Position numbers and translations under genes: made by a program. The notes under the pieces are model-generated. The model was not told the DNA's origin, made no database searches, and was given only the letters and a program-made list of their open reading frames with translations. This document shows, piece by piece, positions 41,747 to 52,856 of a stretch of DNA of 64,000 bases. The stretch covers positions 1,178,001 through 1,242,000 of the forward strand of contig NZ_CP166769.1 of the NCBI RefSeq assembly GCF_041345015.1, written 5' to 3'. Every line of letters begins with the position of its first letter. Position 1 is the first letter of the stretch. The DNA comes from Bartonella sp. DGB1. Lineage in GTDB: Bacteria; Pseudomonadota; Alphaproteobacteria; Rhizobiales; Rhizobiaceae.

Positions 41747-44700
41747 TTAATCGTTTTTTTTATCTAAATTTTTTATACCTTCATGATCTACCTCAAAAGG
41801 AGATATCCGCATAAGGAAACGCTCGAATTTATCAAAATAGGTGATAATAACAGGTACAACCAATAGCGTCAATAGAGTAGAAGATATTAAACCACCTATA
41901 ACCGCATGTGCCATAGGAGCGATAATATCACCACCTTCACCTCCTCCTATAGCTATCGGCGTCATTCCTAAAATCATCGCCATACTAGTCATAATAATAG
42001 GACGAAATCTCACTTTACCAGCGGCTATTAAACTTTCATTTAATTCAACTCCATCGCTACGCAACTTATTAGAATAATCTATCAATAAAATAGAATTTTT
42101 TGTCACTAAACCCATAAGCAATAAAAATCCTATAATAGATAACATATTTATACTAGACCCCATAACCAATAGACCTAATACTACACCTATTAAAGACAAG
42201 GGTAGAGCTACCATTATGGAGAAAGGCTGTATAAAGGAACCGAACTGAGAAGCAAGAATCAAGTATAACAATATAACTATTAAATAAAATGCCTCAATAG
42301 CTGAAGATACACTTTCTTCTAGATCTTCTGCATCACCACCATATTTAATTTTAACACCGGGTTGGAAATTAACCTTTTTTAATTTTTCCTCTAATTCTAA
42401 TAAATAATCAGTAGTAGATATTCCTTCTACTGAGAAAGACATATCAAGATTTCTAATCCTATTTTCATGCGATATACTTGAGGGTTGATAAGACGCTGTT
42501 GTGTTAACAACTTCACCGACAGCTACGGTTAACGCCGCACCATCAGAGCCTTTTTTGCCTGAGGGTATGAGAATCTCATGTAATTGGTCTAGACTTTTAC
42601 GCTCAGATTTAGGTAGCTGCAGAACTACATCATACCCTTCACCATCAGGAGCTTCCCACAAACCACTAATTACTCCTGAAAATAAAGAATTAACCACCGA
42701 AGATAAATTATTAACAGAAATACCTAAATCAGTCGCAATTGGCTGTTTCAACCGTAAACTCACATAAGGAACTGTATTATATAAATCAGAAGTAATATCT
42801 TTTACTCGTGGATCCCTTTTTAATATTTTAGCAATATCTTTTGCAGCCTCAACCACACCTTTATTAGAAATACCAACAATACTAAAAGAAACTATATTTT
42901 TATAGCTGCCAGATCCACTGCCTGCTCTACTTTGAATCATAGCGGGAACTCTTACCCTAAAACGAGCACCGACTATTTTATTTAAATTAGCTCTAATATC
43001 TTTAATTATTTTATCGGTATTATTTTTACGAACCTCTACGGGTTTCAGATTAATACGCAAACTACCTTGATTAGACGCCGATAAAGAGGCGCTAGATATA
43101 GCAACTACACTTTCAATATCTTCTATATTTTTTAAAGCCGCTTCAGCTTGACGAACCTTTAAATTAACATACTCTAAAGATGAACCTTTATCTACCGATA
43201 CTTTGACCTGAATTTGTGAGGCATTACCAGATGGAATAAATTCTTTAGTTACTTTTCCTACCAAGAATAAACTAAGAATAAAAATAGCTATCGTGAAAAA
43301 TAATACTTTTAATCTATGCTTTAAACTCCAAGCGATAACAGAACCATATCCTATAGAAATTTTATGAAAAAAATTATCAAATTTATCTATTTGACGAGTT
43401 AGAAAATTACGTTTGGCATTAGGTTGAATCGCAGGATCTTTCCAAACACTAGAAAGCATAGGATCAAGAGTAAAGGAGACAAATAAAGATATCAAAACCG
43501 CTACAACTATAGTCATCCCAAATTCAAAAAAATACCTTCCAATAATACCATCCATAAAAGCCACAGGAAAAAATACCGCAACAATTGATAAAGTAGTAGC
43601 TAAAACCGCAAGACCAATTTCTGTTGTACCATCAATGGCTGCTATCAAATGACTTTTACCCATGTGCAAATGTCTAGTAATATTTTCTCTAACCACTATC
43701 GCATCATCGATTAAAATACCGATAGAAAGAGATAATCCTAACAAGGTCATTTGATTTAAAGTAAAACCTAAAAAATGAATAGCAGCAAAAGTACCGATAA
43801 CAGAAACAGGTAAAGTTATACCTGTAATAATAGTAGAGCGCCAAGAATTTAAGAATAAAAATACTATAACAACAGTTAGAAGTGCTCCTTCAATTAACAT
43901 ATTTTTTACATTATCAACGGAATCTCTAATACTTTTTGATCTATCTTCCGAGATAATATAACTTACCCCTCTATCTTTTAAGTCTGCTTCTATTGACTTC
44001 AACATTCGTTTTACATTATCAGCAACGCTAACAGTATTAGCAGTTTGCATTTTCACTACTTCAATAGAAACAGTATTCTGACCATTATAAGTAACTATAG
44101 ACTTTTTCTCACCAGCTCCATCAACTATGGTTGCAATATCTTTTAAGAATACAGGAGTACCCCCTTCAATATCCACAATAAGGTTACCAAACTCCTCAAC
44201 TTTATGTATTTTTCCATTTAAAACTACTAAACTCATATAACGACCATCATCTAAAGTAGCTAAAGTGCGGTCTTTATTATTTGCGCTAATAACTTGAGTT
44301 ATCTGTGATGGTGAAATATTATAAGCCTGCATTTTTTGCAAATCAGGGGTTATAGTAATTTGTCGTTTAGCTCCGCCTTTAACCGTAGCCTGCGCTACAC
44401 CTTCAACAGATCCTAAACTAGTAACTACAGTATTTTCAGCAACCGAAGTCAGATCAGATAAACTTAAAGTAGGAGAAAACAAAGATATAGAAATTATAGG
44501 TAAAGCATTAATATCAGCTTTTACAATCCTGGACGGCCTAGTGCTAGTAGGAAAAGAAGCTTGTAAACCGCTAACCTTTTGCTGAACCTCAAAAAAAGCC
44601 TCATTAGAACTCACATTTAAGTTAAATTGCACAATAACCATAGATGAACCAATAGAAGAAGTAGAATAAATCTCCTTTATTCCTGCAATACTACTAACTA

Positions 44701-44908
44701 CCCGCTCTATTGGATTAGTAATTGTGTCTGCAACAACCTCAGGTGACGCTCCTGGTAATTGAGTACTAATAACCACTATAGGTATATCTATAGATGGAGT
44801 ATCATTCAACGCTAAGCGTGAATAACTAACCAAACCTATTACCACTATCGCCAACATTAACATTGCTGTAAAAACAGGATGACGAACACTAACACGAGTT
44901 ATAAACAT
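41747..44908 (-). CDS. RND-family efflux permease
   Basis: This 1053-residue inner-membrane proton antiporter has about 12 membrane segments and two large periplasmic loops. The proton-relay aspartates are in [15 protein letters not shown] and the lysine in [16 protein letters not shown]. It belongs to the hydrophobe/amphiphile efflux class, with multidrug export as the probable role. Its adaptor is the next gene upstream. No outer-membrane channel is in the window, so a TolC-like protein must be encoded elsewhere. Confidence 0.92.
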   Translation of the reverse strand: MFITRVSVRHPVFTAMLMLAIVVIGLVSYSRLALNDTPSIDIPIVVISTQLPGASPEVVADTITNPIERVVSSIAGIKEIYSTSSIGSSMVIVQFNLNVSSNEAFFEVQQKVSGLQASFPTSTRPSRIVKADINALPIISISLFSPTLSLSDLTSVAENTVVTSLGSVEGVAQATVKGGAKRQITITPDLQKMQAYNISPSQITQVISANNKDRTLATLDDGRYMSLVVLNGKIHKVEEFGNLIVDIEGGTPVFLKDIATIVDGAGEKKSIVTYNGQNTVSIEVVKMQTANTVSVADNVKRMLKSIEADLKDRGVSYIISEDRSKSIRDSVDNVKNMLIEGALLTVVIVFLFLNSWRSTIITGITLPVSVIGTFAAIHFLGFTLNQMTLLGLSLSIGILIDDAIVVRENITRHLHMGKSHLIAAIDGTTEIGLAVLATTLSIVAVFFPVAFMDGIIGRYFFEFGMTIVVAVLISLFVSFTLDPMLSSVWKDPAIQPNAKRNFLTRQIDKFDNFFHKISIGYGSVIAWSLKHRLKVLFFTIAIFILSLFLVGKVTKEFIPSGNASQIQVKVSVDKGSSLEYVNLKVRQAEAALKNIEDIESVVAISSASLSASNQGSLRINLKPVEVRKNNTDKIIKDIRANLNKIVGARFRVRVPAMIQSRAGSGSGSYKNIVSFSIVGISNKGVVEAAKDIAKILKRDPRVKDITSDLYNTVPYVSLRLKQPIATDLGISVNNLSSVVNSLFSGVISGLWEAPDGEGYDVVLQLPKSERKSLDQLHEILIPSGKKGSDGAALTVAVGEVVNTTASYQPSSISHENRIRNLDMSFSVEGISTTDYLLELEEKLKKVNFQPGVKIKYGGDAEDLEESVSSAIEAFYLIVILLYLILASQFGSFIQPFSIMVALPLSLIGVVLGLLVMGSSINMLSIIGFLLLMGLVTKNSILLIDYSNKLRSDGVELNESLIAAGKVRFRPIIMTSMAMILGMTPIAIGGGEGGDIIAPMAHAVIGGLISSTLLTLLVVPVIITYFDKFERFLMRISPFEVDHEGIKNLDKKND

Positions 44909-44942
44909 CTATAAATCCCAATAAGCCTATTTGTTTTCATAA

Positions 44943-46283
44943 TTACAAATCTATTATTTTGTAGCTAGCTCCTACATAATCTTGCTCCAGATTAGTAATC
45001 ACGACCTGATCACCTACCTTTAGACCAGATTTTATTTGAATCAATGATTTCGACTCCCAAACATCGCCTACTTCTACATCCTGAACAGCAATTTTACCAT
45101 CTTTAAGCATAACAACAAAATAATTTAAATTACCTTTTTCATCTTTATTATATAATACAGACCAATTTGGTAGAACCATGATATTTTTTTGTACATTGAC
45201 CATAATAAATCCGTCAGCATACATCCCCCCCCGCAAAAGATAATCTGGATTATCAACACTAAAATATACCGGTATACTACGAGTATTTTGTACCACAACT
45301 GGACTTATTCTATTCACGGTTGCAATAAATTTTTTATCAATACCAAAAACAGACAAACTCGCCTCTTGCCCTAACTTGACATTAGAAATTTCTGTTGATG
45401 GTATATTGGCTTGAAACTCCATTTTAGAAATGTCAACTAAAGTAAGCAATACAGAACCAACACCTACAGTTTGACCTACATTGACTGCTTTAGATGCAAC
45501 TATCCCACTGACAGGAGCAACTACCGATGCTTCAGAAAGCTGCCTTGCAGCTTGAACATTAGCAGCTTCTGCTTTACGTAACTGAGAAACTAGATTGGCT
45601 ACAGTCGCTTCATTATTTAATACAGCAGCCTTACTAACATACCCTTGCTTATTTAATTCTTTACTACGTTCATAAGTAGATCTTGCATTCTTCAATTGCG
45701 ATTTTATCCCTTCAACCGAAGCTTCCGCAGAAGATAAAGAAGATGTTACATTGTCTTTATTGAAAACAACTAAAGTATCACCTTTTGTAACCTTATCACC
45801 TATATCTACATTAACACTACTAACTTTACCTAAAATTGACGCAGTGACCTGAACACTTTCTTGCGGCTTTAAAGTCCCGTAAACAGGTATTTCATCATAT
45901 ACATCTTCTAATTTTACGGTTAATATTTCTGACTTTAAAAATTCTACATATTTATATTTTGCATTTTTAGTAGATTTTTCTTCCTTAGCGGTATTTTCAG
46001 CCGCAACAGCGGGTGTGTTTTTTCCTTCTACAGAATTATTCTCTTTAACTGACTGATTATCCGCAGTATCAATATCAGATGATTTTTTTTCCTCTAATGA
46101 ATTACCCTCTTTAGCTGGTTGATTATCAACAGTAGCAACATCTGATGTATTTTTTTGTTCTATTGCGCTACCGCCTTCAGTTAAATTACCATCTGCATCT
46201 TTATCAGTTTTTTGACAAGCAGCAACGAATATAAAAAATAATAAGCTAAATGCAATTATTACTTTCTGTTTCCATAATTTCAT
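44943..46283 (-). CDS. RND efflux periplasmic adaptor lipoprotein
   Basis: This membrane-fusion protein links the RND pump to an outer-membrane channel. A lipoprotein signal (IFVAAC, lipidated Cys23) is followed by a low-complexity region with three degenerate repeats of about 22 residues (39-104), a biotinyl-lipoyl-like half (YGTLKPQESVQVTASILGKV), a helical hairpin and VVAPVSGIVASKAVNVGQTV. The 446 residues are longer than usual because of the repeats. It is co-oriented with the permease, 34 nt upstream. Confidence 0.9.
   Translation of the reverse strand: MKLWKQKVIIAFSLLFFIFVAACQKTDKDADGNLTEGGSAIEQKNTSDVATVDNQPAKEGNSLEEKKSSDIDTADNQSVKENNSVEGKNTPAVAAENTAKEEKSTKNAKYKYVEFLKSEILTVKLEDVYDEIPVYGTLKPQESVQVTASILGKVSSVNVDIGDKVTKGDTLVVFNKDNVTSSLSSAEASVEGIKSQLKNARSTYERSKELNKQGYVSKAAVLNNEATVANLVSQLRKAEAANVQAARQLSEASVVAPVSGIVASKAVNVGQTVGVGSVLLTLVDISKMEFQANIPSTEISNVKLGQEASLSVFGIDKKFIATVNRISPVVVQNTRSIPVYFSVDNPDYLLRGGMYADGFIMVNVQKNIMVLPNWSVLYNKDEKGNLNYFVVMLKDGKIAVQDVEVGDVWESKSLIQIKSGLKVGDQVVITNLEQDYVGASYKIIDL
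45972..46169 (-). repeat. three tandem ~22-residue repeats in the adaptor lipoprotein
   Basis: Codons 39-104 of the adaptor encode three related segments. Each has a charged start (IEQKNTSD, LEEKKSSD, VEGKNTPA), the first two then share DNQ followed by K-E-G/N-N-S, and the third is shorter. The segments are acidic and polar, consistent with a flexible tether between lipid anchor and adaptor body. Confidence 0.7.
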
Positions 46284-46389
46284 TATTTAAACCCTCTTCC
46301 CCGCACAATTATCTATTTTTAGCTTCTAAATTAACAACTCACTTTAGCATACTATAAAACAATTGCAATATTTTAATATTATCTTGTTC

Positions 46390-47763
46390 TTATGCATTAT
46401 GTTTTTTTGTAGCTTCATCTTTTTTATTAAAGAAAACTAAGATTGCGCCTAAAATTAATCCACATATTGCTGATAACACAGATGCTAATAATACCGCTAA
46501 CTTAGCTATACTTAATTGAGCATCAGAACTAAAAGATAAAACAGCAACAAAAATTGCCATAGTAAATCCTATTCCTGCTAACAAGCCTATCAATAACATG
46601 TGCACCCATTTCACCGACTTAGGCAGCTGACAAATATTCAACCTAGTTACCAACCAACTAACACCTACTATGCCTAGAGGTTTACCTATTAATAAACCAG
46701 TTGAAATACCTAAAAATATCCATAAGCTACCCTGTTCTTGCAGAGCAATCCCTCCAAAAGCAACTCCAGCATTAGCAAAAGCAAAGATAGGCATCACTCC
46801 ATAAGATACCCACCCATGTAATACATTCTGCAAGGACACTACAGGAGGCAAAGTTCTTCTATGTGCTTTACGCAGTATTTTTAAATCATCAGAAACCTCA
46901 TTAAGTTTAGGCTGTTTTTTGGATGCCTCTTCTGAAATAGAGCCTATAGTTTCCTTCATAACTTTAATTGGATTACGATTAGTTGCAAATGGCCTGACTG
47001 GAGCAAGTAATCCTAATACAACCCCTGCTAATGATGCATGTATACCAGCTTCCTCAAAACCATACCAGACCAGAAAAGCCGGAATTAAATAGAATAAAAT
47101 CTTATTAATAGCAAGCCAGCGCAAAAGATAAATTATCATTACACCTATTGCTATAATATAAAACCCTGGCAAATGAATTCCCGATGAATAAAAAAGAGCT
47201 ATAATTAAAACTGCAATGATATCATCCACCACAGCTAAAGTTAATAAAATGACTCTAACATGGGAAGGTAAAAAATTACCCAATAAAGCTAAAACCCCAA
47301 GAGAGAAAGCTATATCTGTAGCTGTAGGAATAGCCCAACCATTCATTACACCATAACTATAGTTAAAAAGAAAATATATAACAGCAGGAACGATCACACC
47401 ACCTATAGCTGCAAACACTGGTAATGAAGCCTGTTTAAAATCAGAAAGCACACCGTCATGCATTTCACGACGTATCTCTAAACCGATAATCAAAAAGAAT
47501 ACTGTCATTAATCCATCATTTATAAAATGGCTGACAGAAAAATTTACACTAAAGTTATTAATAGAAAAATTTATATTAGCGGCAAGAAATTCATTATAAA
47601 GATAACCATAACTAGAGTTAGCGAAGATAATGGCTATTGCAGCGGCGAGAAGCAAAAACACTCCACTAGTAGCCTCAATATGAGCAAAATGATCAACGAT
47701 AGAAAGAATTTTCTTCTTTACTCTTTGTCCTTTATTTGGTTTATCATAATGAAATATCAACAC
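46390..47763 (-). CDS. nhaA: Na+/H+ antiporter NhaA
   Basis: NhaA exports sodium in exchange for protons. The ion-binding aspartates appear in LAVVDDIIAVLI, and TATDIAFSLGVLALL is the conserved unwound-helix region. The 457-residue protein is hydrophobic throughout with a charged loop near 265-300 that is longer than in E. coli NhaA. The start is a GTG at 47763 or the next TTG; the next ATG is too far into the protein. Confidence 0.93.
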   Translation of the reverse strand: MLIFHYDKPNKGQRVKKKILSIVDHFAHIEATSGVFLLLAAAIAIIFANSSYGYLYNEFLAANINFSINNFSVNFSVSHFINDGLMTVFFLIIGLEIRREMHDGVLSDFKQASLPVFAAIGGVIVPAVIYFLFNYSYGVMNGWAIPTATDIAFSLGVLALLGNFLPSHVRVILLTLAVVDDIIAVLIIALFYSSGIHLPGFYIIAIGVMIIYLLRWLAINKILFYLIPAFLVWYGFEEAGIHASLAGVVLGLLAPVRPFATNRNPIKVMKETIGSISEEASKKQPKLNEVSDDLKILRKAHRRTLPPVVSLQNVLHGWVSYGVMPIFAFANAGVAFGGIALQEQGSLWIFLGISTGLLIGKPLGIVGVSWLVTRLNICQLPKSVKWVHMLLIGLLAGIGFTMAIFVAVLSFSSDAQLSIAKLAVLLASVLSAICGLILGAILVFFNKKDEATKKHNA

Positions 47764-48092
47764 TCTTACATACCTTCCTATATAATCTAATATTTGTTTT
47801 CAAGATAACTTAATTAACCCCAATAGGCAAGCCAAACAACTATCTATTAACAAGGCAAAATATCAATAAGGCCGCAATTTTAAGTAAAATCACATTAATA
47901 TTACGGCTATTAACATATAATTTACATAAATAAGACAAAGTTGCAAAATAAACTTGCATTTTATAAAAAATAACCCTAGACTGAATATTATCGAATCTTC
48001 AAAGATAGTGACTACACTCTTGCACCTTATTATGTAGATCTCTTCTTTTTCGATCTATGTTATTATTATAAGGTGTTTAGGAGTATATATAT
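47764..48092. other. divergent intergenic region between nhaA and csp
   Basis: No gene seen. This is the point where gene orientation changes from mostly minus to mostly plus. It contains the csp leader hairpin (48023-48075) and a possible promoter around 47941-47967 (TTGCAA, 15-nt spacer, TATAAA). No perfect DnaA box was found here. Confidence 0.5.
48023..48075 (+). promoter_or_regulatory. cold-shock gene 5' leader hairpin
   Basis: CACCTTAT (48023-48030) pairs with ATAAGGTG (48068-48075), and TAGATC (48035-48040) pairs with GATCTA (48052-48057), giving a two-step stem that ends three bases before the ribosome-binding site TAGGAG. A structured leader immediately before a cold-shock gene suggests temperature-dependent control of translation or stability. 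This is inference by analogy with other csp leaders. Confidence 0.6.
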
Positions 48093-48302
48093 ATGATTAC
48101 CGGTACTGTAAAATGGTTTGATACAACAAAAGGTTTTGGCTTCATTCAACCGGATGAAGGTCACTCTGATGTGTTTGTGCATATCTCTGCCTTAAATCGC
48201 TCAGGTTTAACAAGCTTAAACGAAGGCGATAAAGTTCAATTTGAAATGGTTCAAGATAAAAGATCAGGAAAAATGGCTGCAGATAGCCTAGCTATTTTAT
48301 AA
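48093..48302 (+). CDS. cspA: cold-shock domain protein
   Basis: This 69-residue single-stranded nucleic-acid binding protein acts as an RNA chaperone. Both RNP motifs are intact: KGFGFIQPD and [15 protein letters not shown] precedes the ATG. The gene is monocistronic, with a structured leader upstream and two hairpins downstream. Confidence 0.94.
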   Translation: MITGTVKWFDTTKGFGFIQPDEGHSDVFVHISALNRSGLTSLNEGDKVQFEMVQDKRSGKMAADSLAIL

Positions 48303-48313
48303 TAACTTATTAA

Positions 48314-48342
48314 AAGTAATGATATCATAAATGTCATTACTT
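48314..48342 (+). terminator. hairpin after csp
   Basis: AAGTAATGA (48314-48322) and TCATTACTT (48334-48342) are perfect complements, 11 nt after the csp stop codon. The following sequence is only mildly T-rich, so it may stabilise the 3' end rather than terminate alone. Confidence 0.55.
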
Positions 48343-48456
48343 AAGTTTAAAATAATATGGATTTAACTATAGGCTAATTCTTGGGTTTTCTATTTAAAGC
48401 AATAATATCCATATCAGTTTTTAATTATTATCCATATTAAATAATATAAAATATTA

Positions 48457-48484
48457 AGTCACTGTTTTCAGTGGCTATTTTTAT
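48457..48484 (+). terminator. intrinsic terminator, second hairpin after csp
   Basis: AGTCACTG (48457-48464) and CAGTGGCT (48469-48476) pair with one G-T wobble around a TTTT loop and are followed by ATTTTTAT. This is a typical rho-independent terminator on the plus strand, about 150 nt after csp. Confidence 0.7.
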
Positions 48485-48619
48485 ATCCTGCAACTAATTT
48501 ATAAAATAAAAAGCAATTGATAAATTAATCTTACATTCTATTTTATATAAGAATAAAAGCTTTTTTGTTAAAAAAAAAAATATATATATGACAAATATAT
48601 ACAATAATGATAAAAATAA

Positions 48620-49858
<1,239 letters not shown>

Positions 49859-49950
49859 ATAAATATATTAATCATTATGTTATATATCATAACCTTATAC
49901 TTGATATAACCATAATTATATAACTACTATAAAATAAGGAAGGATAAAAT

Positions 49951-50424
49951 ATGGATAGTATTCCTATGACAAATCGTGGATTTGCTTTACTTAAGGAAGA
50001 ACTTAACAGACGTCAAAGAATTGAGCGCCCTAAAATTATCGAAGCTATATCAGAAGCCAGGGCACATGGTGACTTATCAGAAAATGCTGAATATCATGCA
50101 GCAAAAGAAGCACAAAGTCTTAACGAAGGCCGTATTATGGAACTAGAAGAGTCTCTTGCTCGCGCAGAAGTAATAGATATTTCCAATATGTCCGGCGACA
50201 CTGTTAAATTTGGCGCAACAGTCTCTTTAATAGATGAAGAAACTGATGAGAAAAAAATCTATCAAATAGTCGGTGATCTGGAAGCAGATGTTCACGAAGG
50301 TCGGATTTCTATATCTTCTCCTATTTCCAGGGCGTTAATTGGTAAAACTATTGGAGATACAATAGAAGTTAAAGCTCCTGCTGGTATAAGATCTTACGAA
50401 ATTATCAACGTAGAATATATTTAA
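49951..50424 (+). CDS. greA: transcription elongation factor GreA
   Basis: GreA stimulates RNA cleavage by backtracked RNA polymerase. The 157-residue protein has the N-terminal coiled coil with the acidic tip ([20 protein letters not shown]) and the C-terminal FKBP-like domain ([14 protein letters not shown]). AAGGAAGG precedes the ATG. It leads greA-trxB-lysR, with only 12-nt gaps. Confidence 0.96.
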   Translation: MDSIPMTNRGFALLKEELNRRQRIERPKIIEAISEARAHGDLSENAEYHAAKEAQSLNEGRIMELEESLARAEVIDISNMSGDTVKFGATVSLIDEETDEKKIYQIVGDLEADVHEGRISISSPISRALIGKTIGDTIEVKAPAGIRSYEIINVEYI

Positions 50425-50436
50425 TAAGGTATATTT

Positions 50437-51387
50437 ATGTCTACTACACATACCTCAACTTTGATTATTGGCTCTGGTGCAGCTGGTTATACAGCAGCTA
50501 TATATAGTGCTCGAGCTATGTTAAACCCCATTTTATTGACCGGCTTACAAAAAGGTGGACAATTAACCCTAACCAATGAGATAGAAAATTTTCCTGGTTT
50601 TCCACATCCTGTCGATGGTAATTGGCTAATGGATCAAATGTTTCAACAAGCGCAAAATGTGGGCGCTAATATTCTAGATGAAATAGTAACTAAAGTTGAT
50701 CTTAACGTTAGACCTTTTAAAATTTTTACAGATAGTGATAAAATATTCACCTGTGATTCCTTGATAATTGCAACAGGAGCAAAAGCTCGCTGGCTCGGAA
50801 TCGATGGAGAACAAACTTTTATTGGTGGCGGTGTTTCAGCTTGTGCGACTTGTGATGGTTTTTTTTATCGTAATCAAAATGTCGTTGTAGTTGGTGGTGG
50901 TAATACAGCCGTAGAAGAAGCTTTATATTTATCTGATATTGCTAAACATGTTACTCTTATCCACCGCCGTGATAAATTAAGAGCAGAACAAATATTACAA
51001 GACCGCTTATTTAAAAAATCTAATATATCCATATTATGGAACCAAAAAGTAATTCAAATTTTAGGTACACATACTAAAATGTTACCGCCTCAAGTTTCAT
51101 CAATAAGATTGCAAAATATATTAGATCATAATATCACCGAACTTGATACTTCTGGTGTTTTTATAGCTATAGGATTTGACCCTTGTACAAATTTATTTGA
51201 CAATCAGCTAAAAAAAACGCAGGATAACTATTTATGGGTAGAAGCAGGTACTACTAAAACGAGTATACCCGGCGTCTTCGCAGCTGGAGATGTTGCAGAT
51301 TCAGTTTATCACCAAGCTATTTTAGCAGCGGGACATGGTTGTATGGCAGCATTAGATGCTAAAAAATATTTAGAAGAATTAAATTAA
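50437..51387 (+). CDS. trxB: thioredoxin-disulfide reductase
   Basis: TrxB reduces thioredoxin with NADPH. The FAD motif IIGSGAAGYTAAIYSARA, the redox CATC in VSACATCDGFF and the NADPH motif VVGGGNTAVEEALYLS are intact. The 316 residues are normal. It is placed between greA and lysR. Confidence 0.96.
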   Translation: MSTTHTSTLIIGSGAAGYTAAIYSARAMLNPILLTGLQKGGQLTLTNEIENFPGFPHPVDGNWLMDQMFQQAQNVGANILDEIVTKVDLNVRPFKIFTDSDKIFTCDSLIIATGAKARWLGIDGEQTFIGGGVSACATCDGFFYRNQNVVVVGGGNTAVEEALYLSDIAKHVTLIHRRDKLRAEQILQDRLFKKSNISILWNQKVIQILGTHTKMLPPQVSSIRLQNILDHNITELDTSGVFIAIGFDPCTNLFDNQLKKTQDNYLWVEAGTTKTSIPGVFAAGDVADSVYHQAILAAGHGCMAALDAKKYLEELN

Positions 51388-51398
51388 GTGAACTGAAA

Positions 51399-52304
51399 AT
51401 GCAAACTCCTTCGGATTGGAATAAGTTACGTGTATTTTATGCTGCCGCAGAAGCAGGATCATTTACGCAAGCTGCCAGCAATTTACATATGTCTCAATCT
51501 TCTATATCTCGTCAAGTGACCAGCCTTGAATTAGAATTAGGTGTATTATTATTTCAACGTCATGCTAGGGGATTAATTCTGACCGAACAAGGCGAGACAC
51601 TATTTAAAACTGTACATTCTATGATAGAAAAGTTAGATGATGCATATAATTTATTATATGAAAGCCGTCAAAAACTTTATGGTCGCTTACGAGTTACGAC
51701 CACTGCTGCACTTGGTCTGGGTTGGTTGAGTCATCGTATTCATGAATTTTCTAGTCTTTATCCTGATATACAATTACAACTTTATTTAACAGACACTGAA
51801 CCAGATCTTAGTAAACGTGAAGCAGATTGTGCTATACAACTACATCAACCTAGCCAACAAAATTTAATCCAATTAAAATTATTTAATATTCATATGCATA
51901 TATATGGCTCGGAAGATTATTTTAAAAAACACAGCAAACCTACACAATTGAGTGACTTAGAAAATCACACTATTATTTCTTATGGTGACCCCATTCCACC
52001 ACATTTAGTTGCTCTCAATTGGCTAGAAAGTGCTAATGGTTTTTTTTCGCCTCCTCGACAATCGACTTTAAAAATCAATAATCTACTTGCTTTAAGAGAA
52101 GCAACCATTAAAGGCTTAGGTCTTTGTGTATTACCAGACTATATAGTTAAAGATACTGAAGGTCTTGTGCAAATATTAACAGATGTAGCAGATATTCCAA
52201 GATTTACCGCTTATTTTTATTACCATGAATCCCTCAGAAATTCCGTCAGAATGAATGCTTTTAAAAAATTTATACTTTCAAAAGCAGCCAGCTGGAGTTA
52301 CTGA
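51399..52304 (+). CDS. LysR-family transcriptional regulator
   Basis: The 301-residue protein has an N-terminal winged helix (NKLRVFYAAAEAGSFTQAA...SQSSISRQVTSLE) and a C-terminal effector domain. It follows trxB by 11 nt, an order found in many Rhizobiales. Ligand and target genes cannot be read from the sequence. Its end overlaps the convergent SH3 gene by 7 nt. Confidence 0.92.
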   Translation: MQTPSDWNKLRVFYAAAEAGSFTQAASNLHMSQSSISRQVTSLELELGVLLFQRHARGLILTEQGETLFKTVHSMIEKLDDAYNLLYESRQKLYGRLRVTTTAALGLGWLSHRIHEFSSLYPDIQLQLYLTDTEPDLSKREADCAIQLHQPSQQNLIQLKLFNIHMHIYGSEDYFKKHSKPTQLSDLENHTIISYGDPIPPHLVALNWLESANGFFSPPRQSTLKINNLLALREATIKGLGLCVLPDYIVKDTEGLVQILTDVADIPRFTAYFYYHESLRNSVRMNAFKKFILSKAASWSY

Positions 52305-52690
52305 ACAAAAGACCTGTAACTTTCAAATGAAATAATATTATATTCCTTGTTTAGCGGCATGGTCACCAAAGGCTCCCATACAGTAAACCTCTCAATACTA
52401 TAAGTAACCCTAGCTAAATTTTTAGATTCTGTAGTTTGCTTATATGCTATATATTTTGCGGACATCCAACCAGTATATTGTTTATATGATACCTGACACC
52501 AAGATTCTTGACAATATCTCACCTGCAACCTTGATTTAGGAGGCAGTAACTTTAATATACGATAATCAGTATTTGGTCCAATACGCATATTTACATATGA
52601 GGTAGTAATAGCATTAGCAGCCATTACTTTAGTTATACTTGTTAACATAGTTATTATTATAACTAAAAATATGAGAAACTTTTTATACAT
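52298..52690 (-). CDS. secreted SH3-domain protein
   Basis: The 130-residue protein has a signal peptide (KKFLIFLVIIITMLTSITKVMA) and a bacterial SH3 domain (about 35-85; SYVNMRIGPNTDYRIL...LQVRYCQESWCQVSY...GWMSAKYI). Such domains in the periplasm often bind peptidoglycan. I use the ATG at 52690, which has GGGTGA upstream; an in-frame TTG at 52699 is less likely. It is the only minus gene between 48 and 56 kb. Confidence 0.82.
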   Translation of the reverse strand: MYKKFLIFLVIIITMLTSITKVMAANAITTSYVNMRIGPNTDYRILKLLPPKSRLQVRYCQESWCQVSYKQYTGWMSAKYIAYKQTTESKNLARVTYSIERFTVWEPLVTMPLNKEYNIISFESYRSFVQ

Positions 52691-52794
52691 TTCACCCAAT
52701 TCATAAAAAATATAATTATATCATATATATACACTAATATATTAATGTATTTCATTAAAAAAATGCACATAATTATTGCAAATATTAGTTTTTT

Positions 52795-52809
52795 GAACTA
52801 AATTAAAAC
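52795..52809. promoter_or_regulatory. possible LexA-type SOS box before uvrB
   Basis: The sequence reads GAAC, seven bases, AAAC, one mismatch from the alphaproteobacterial LexA operator GAAC-N7-GAAC. It lies 48 nt upstream of the uvrB start. In AT-rich DNA such a near-match can occur by chance, so this is tentative. Confidence 0.3.
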
Positions 52810-52856
52810 AAATACGTTAATTAAATATTCTTTGACATTTTACATGAGAGACTATT

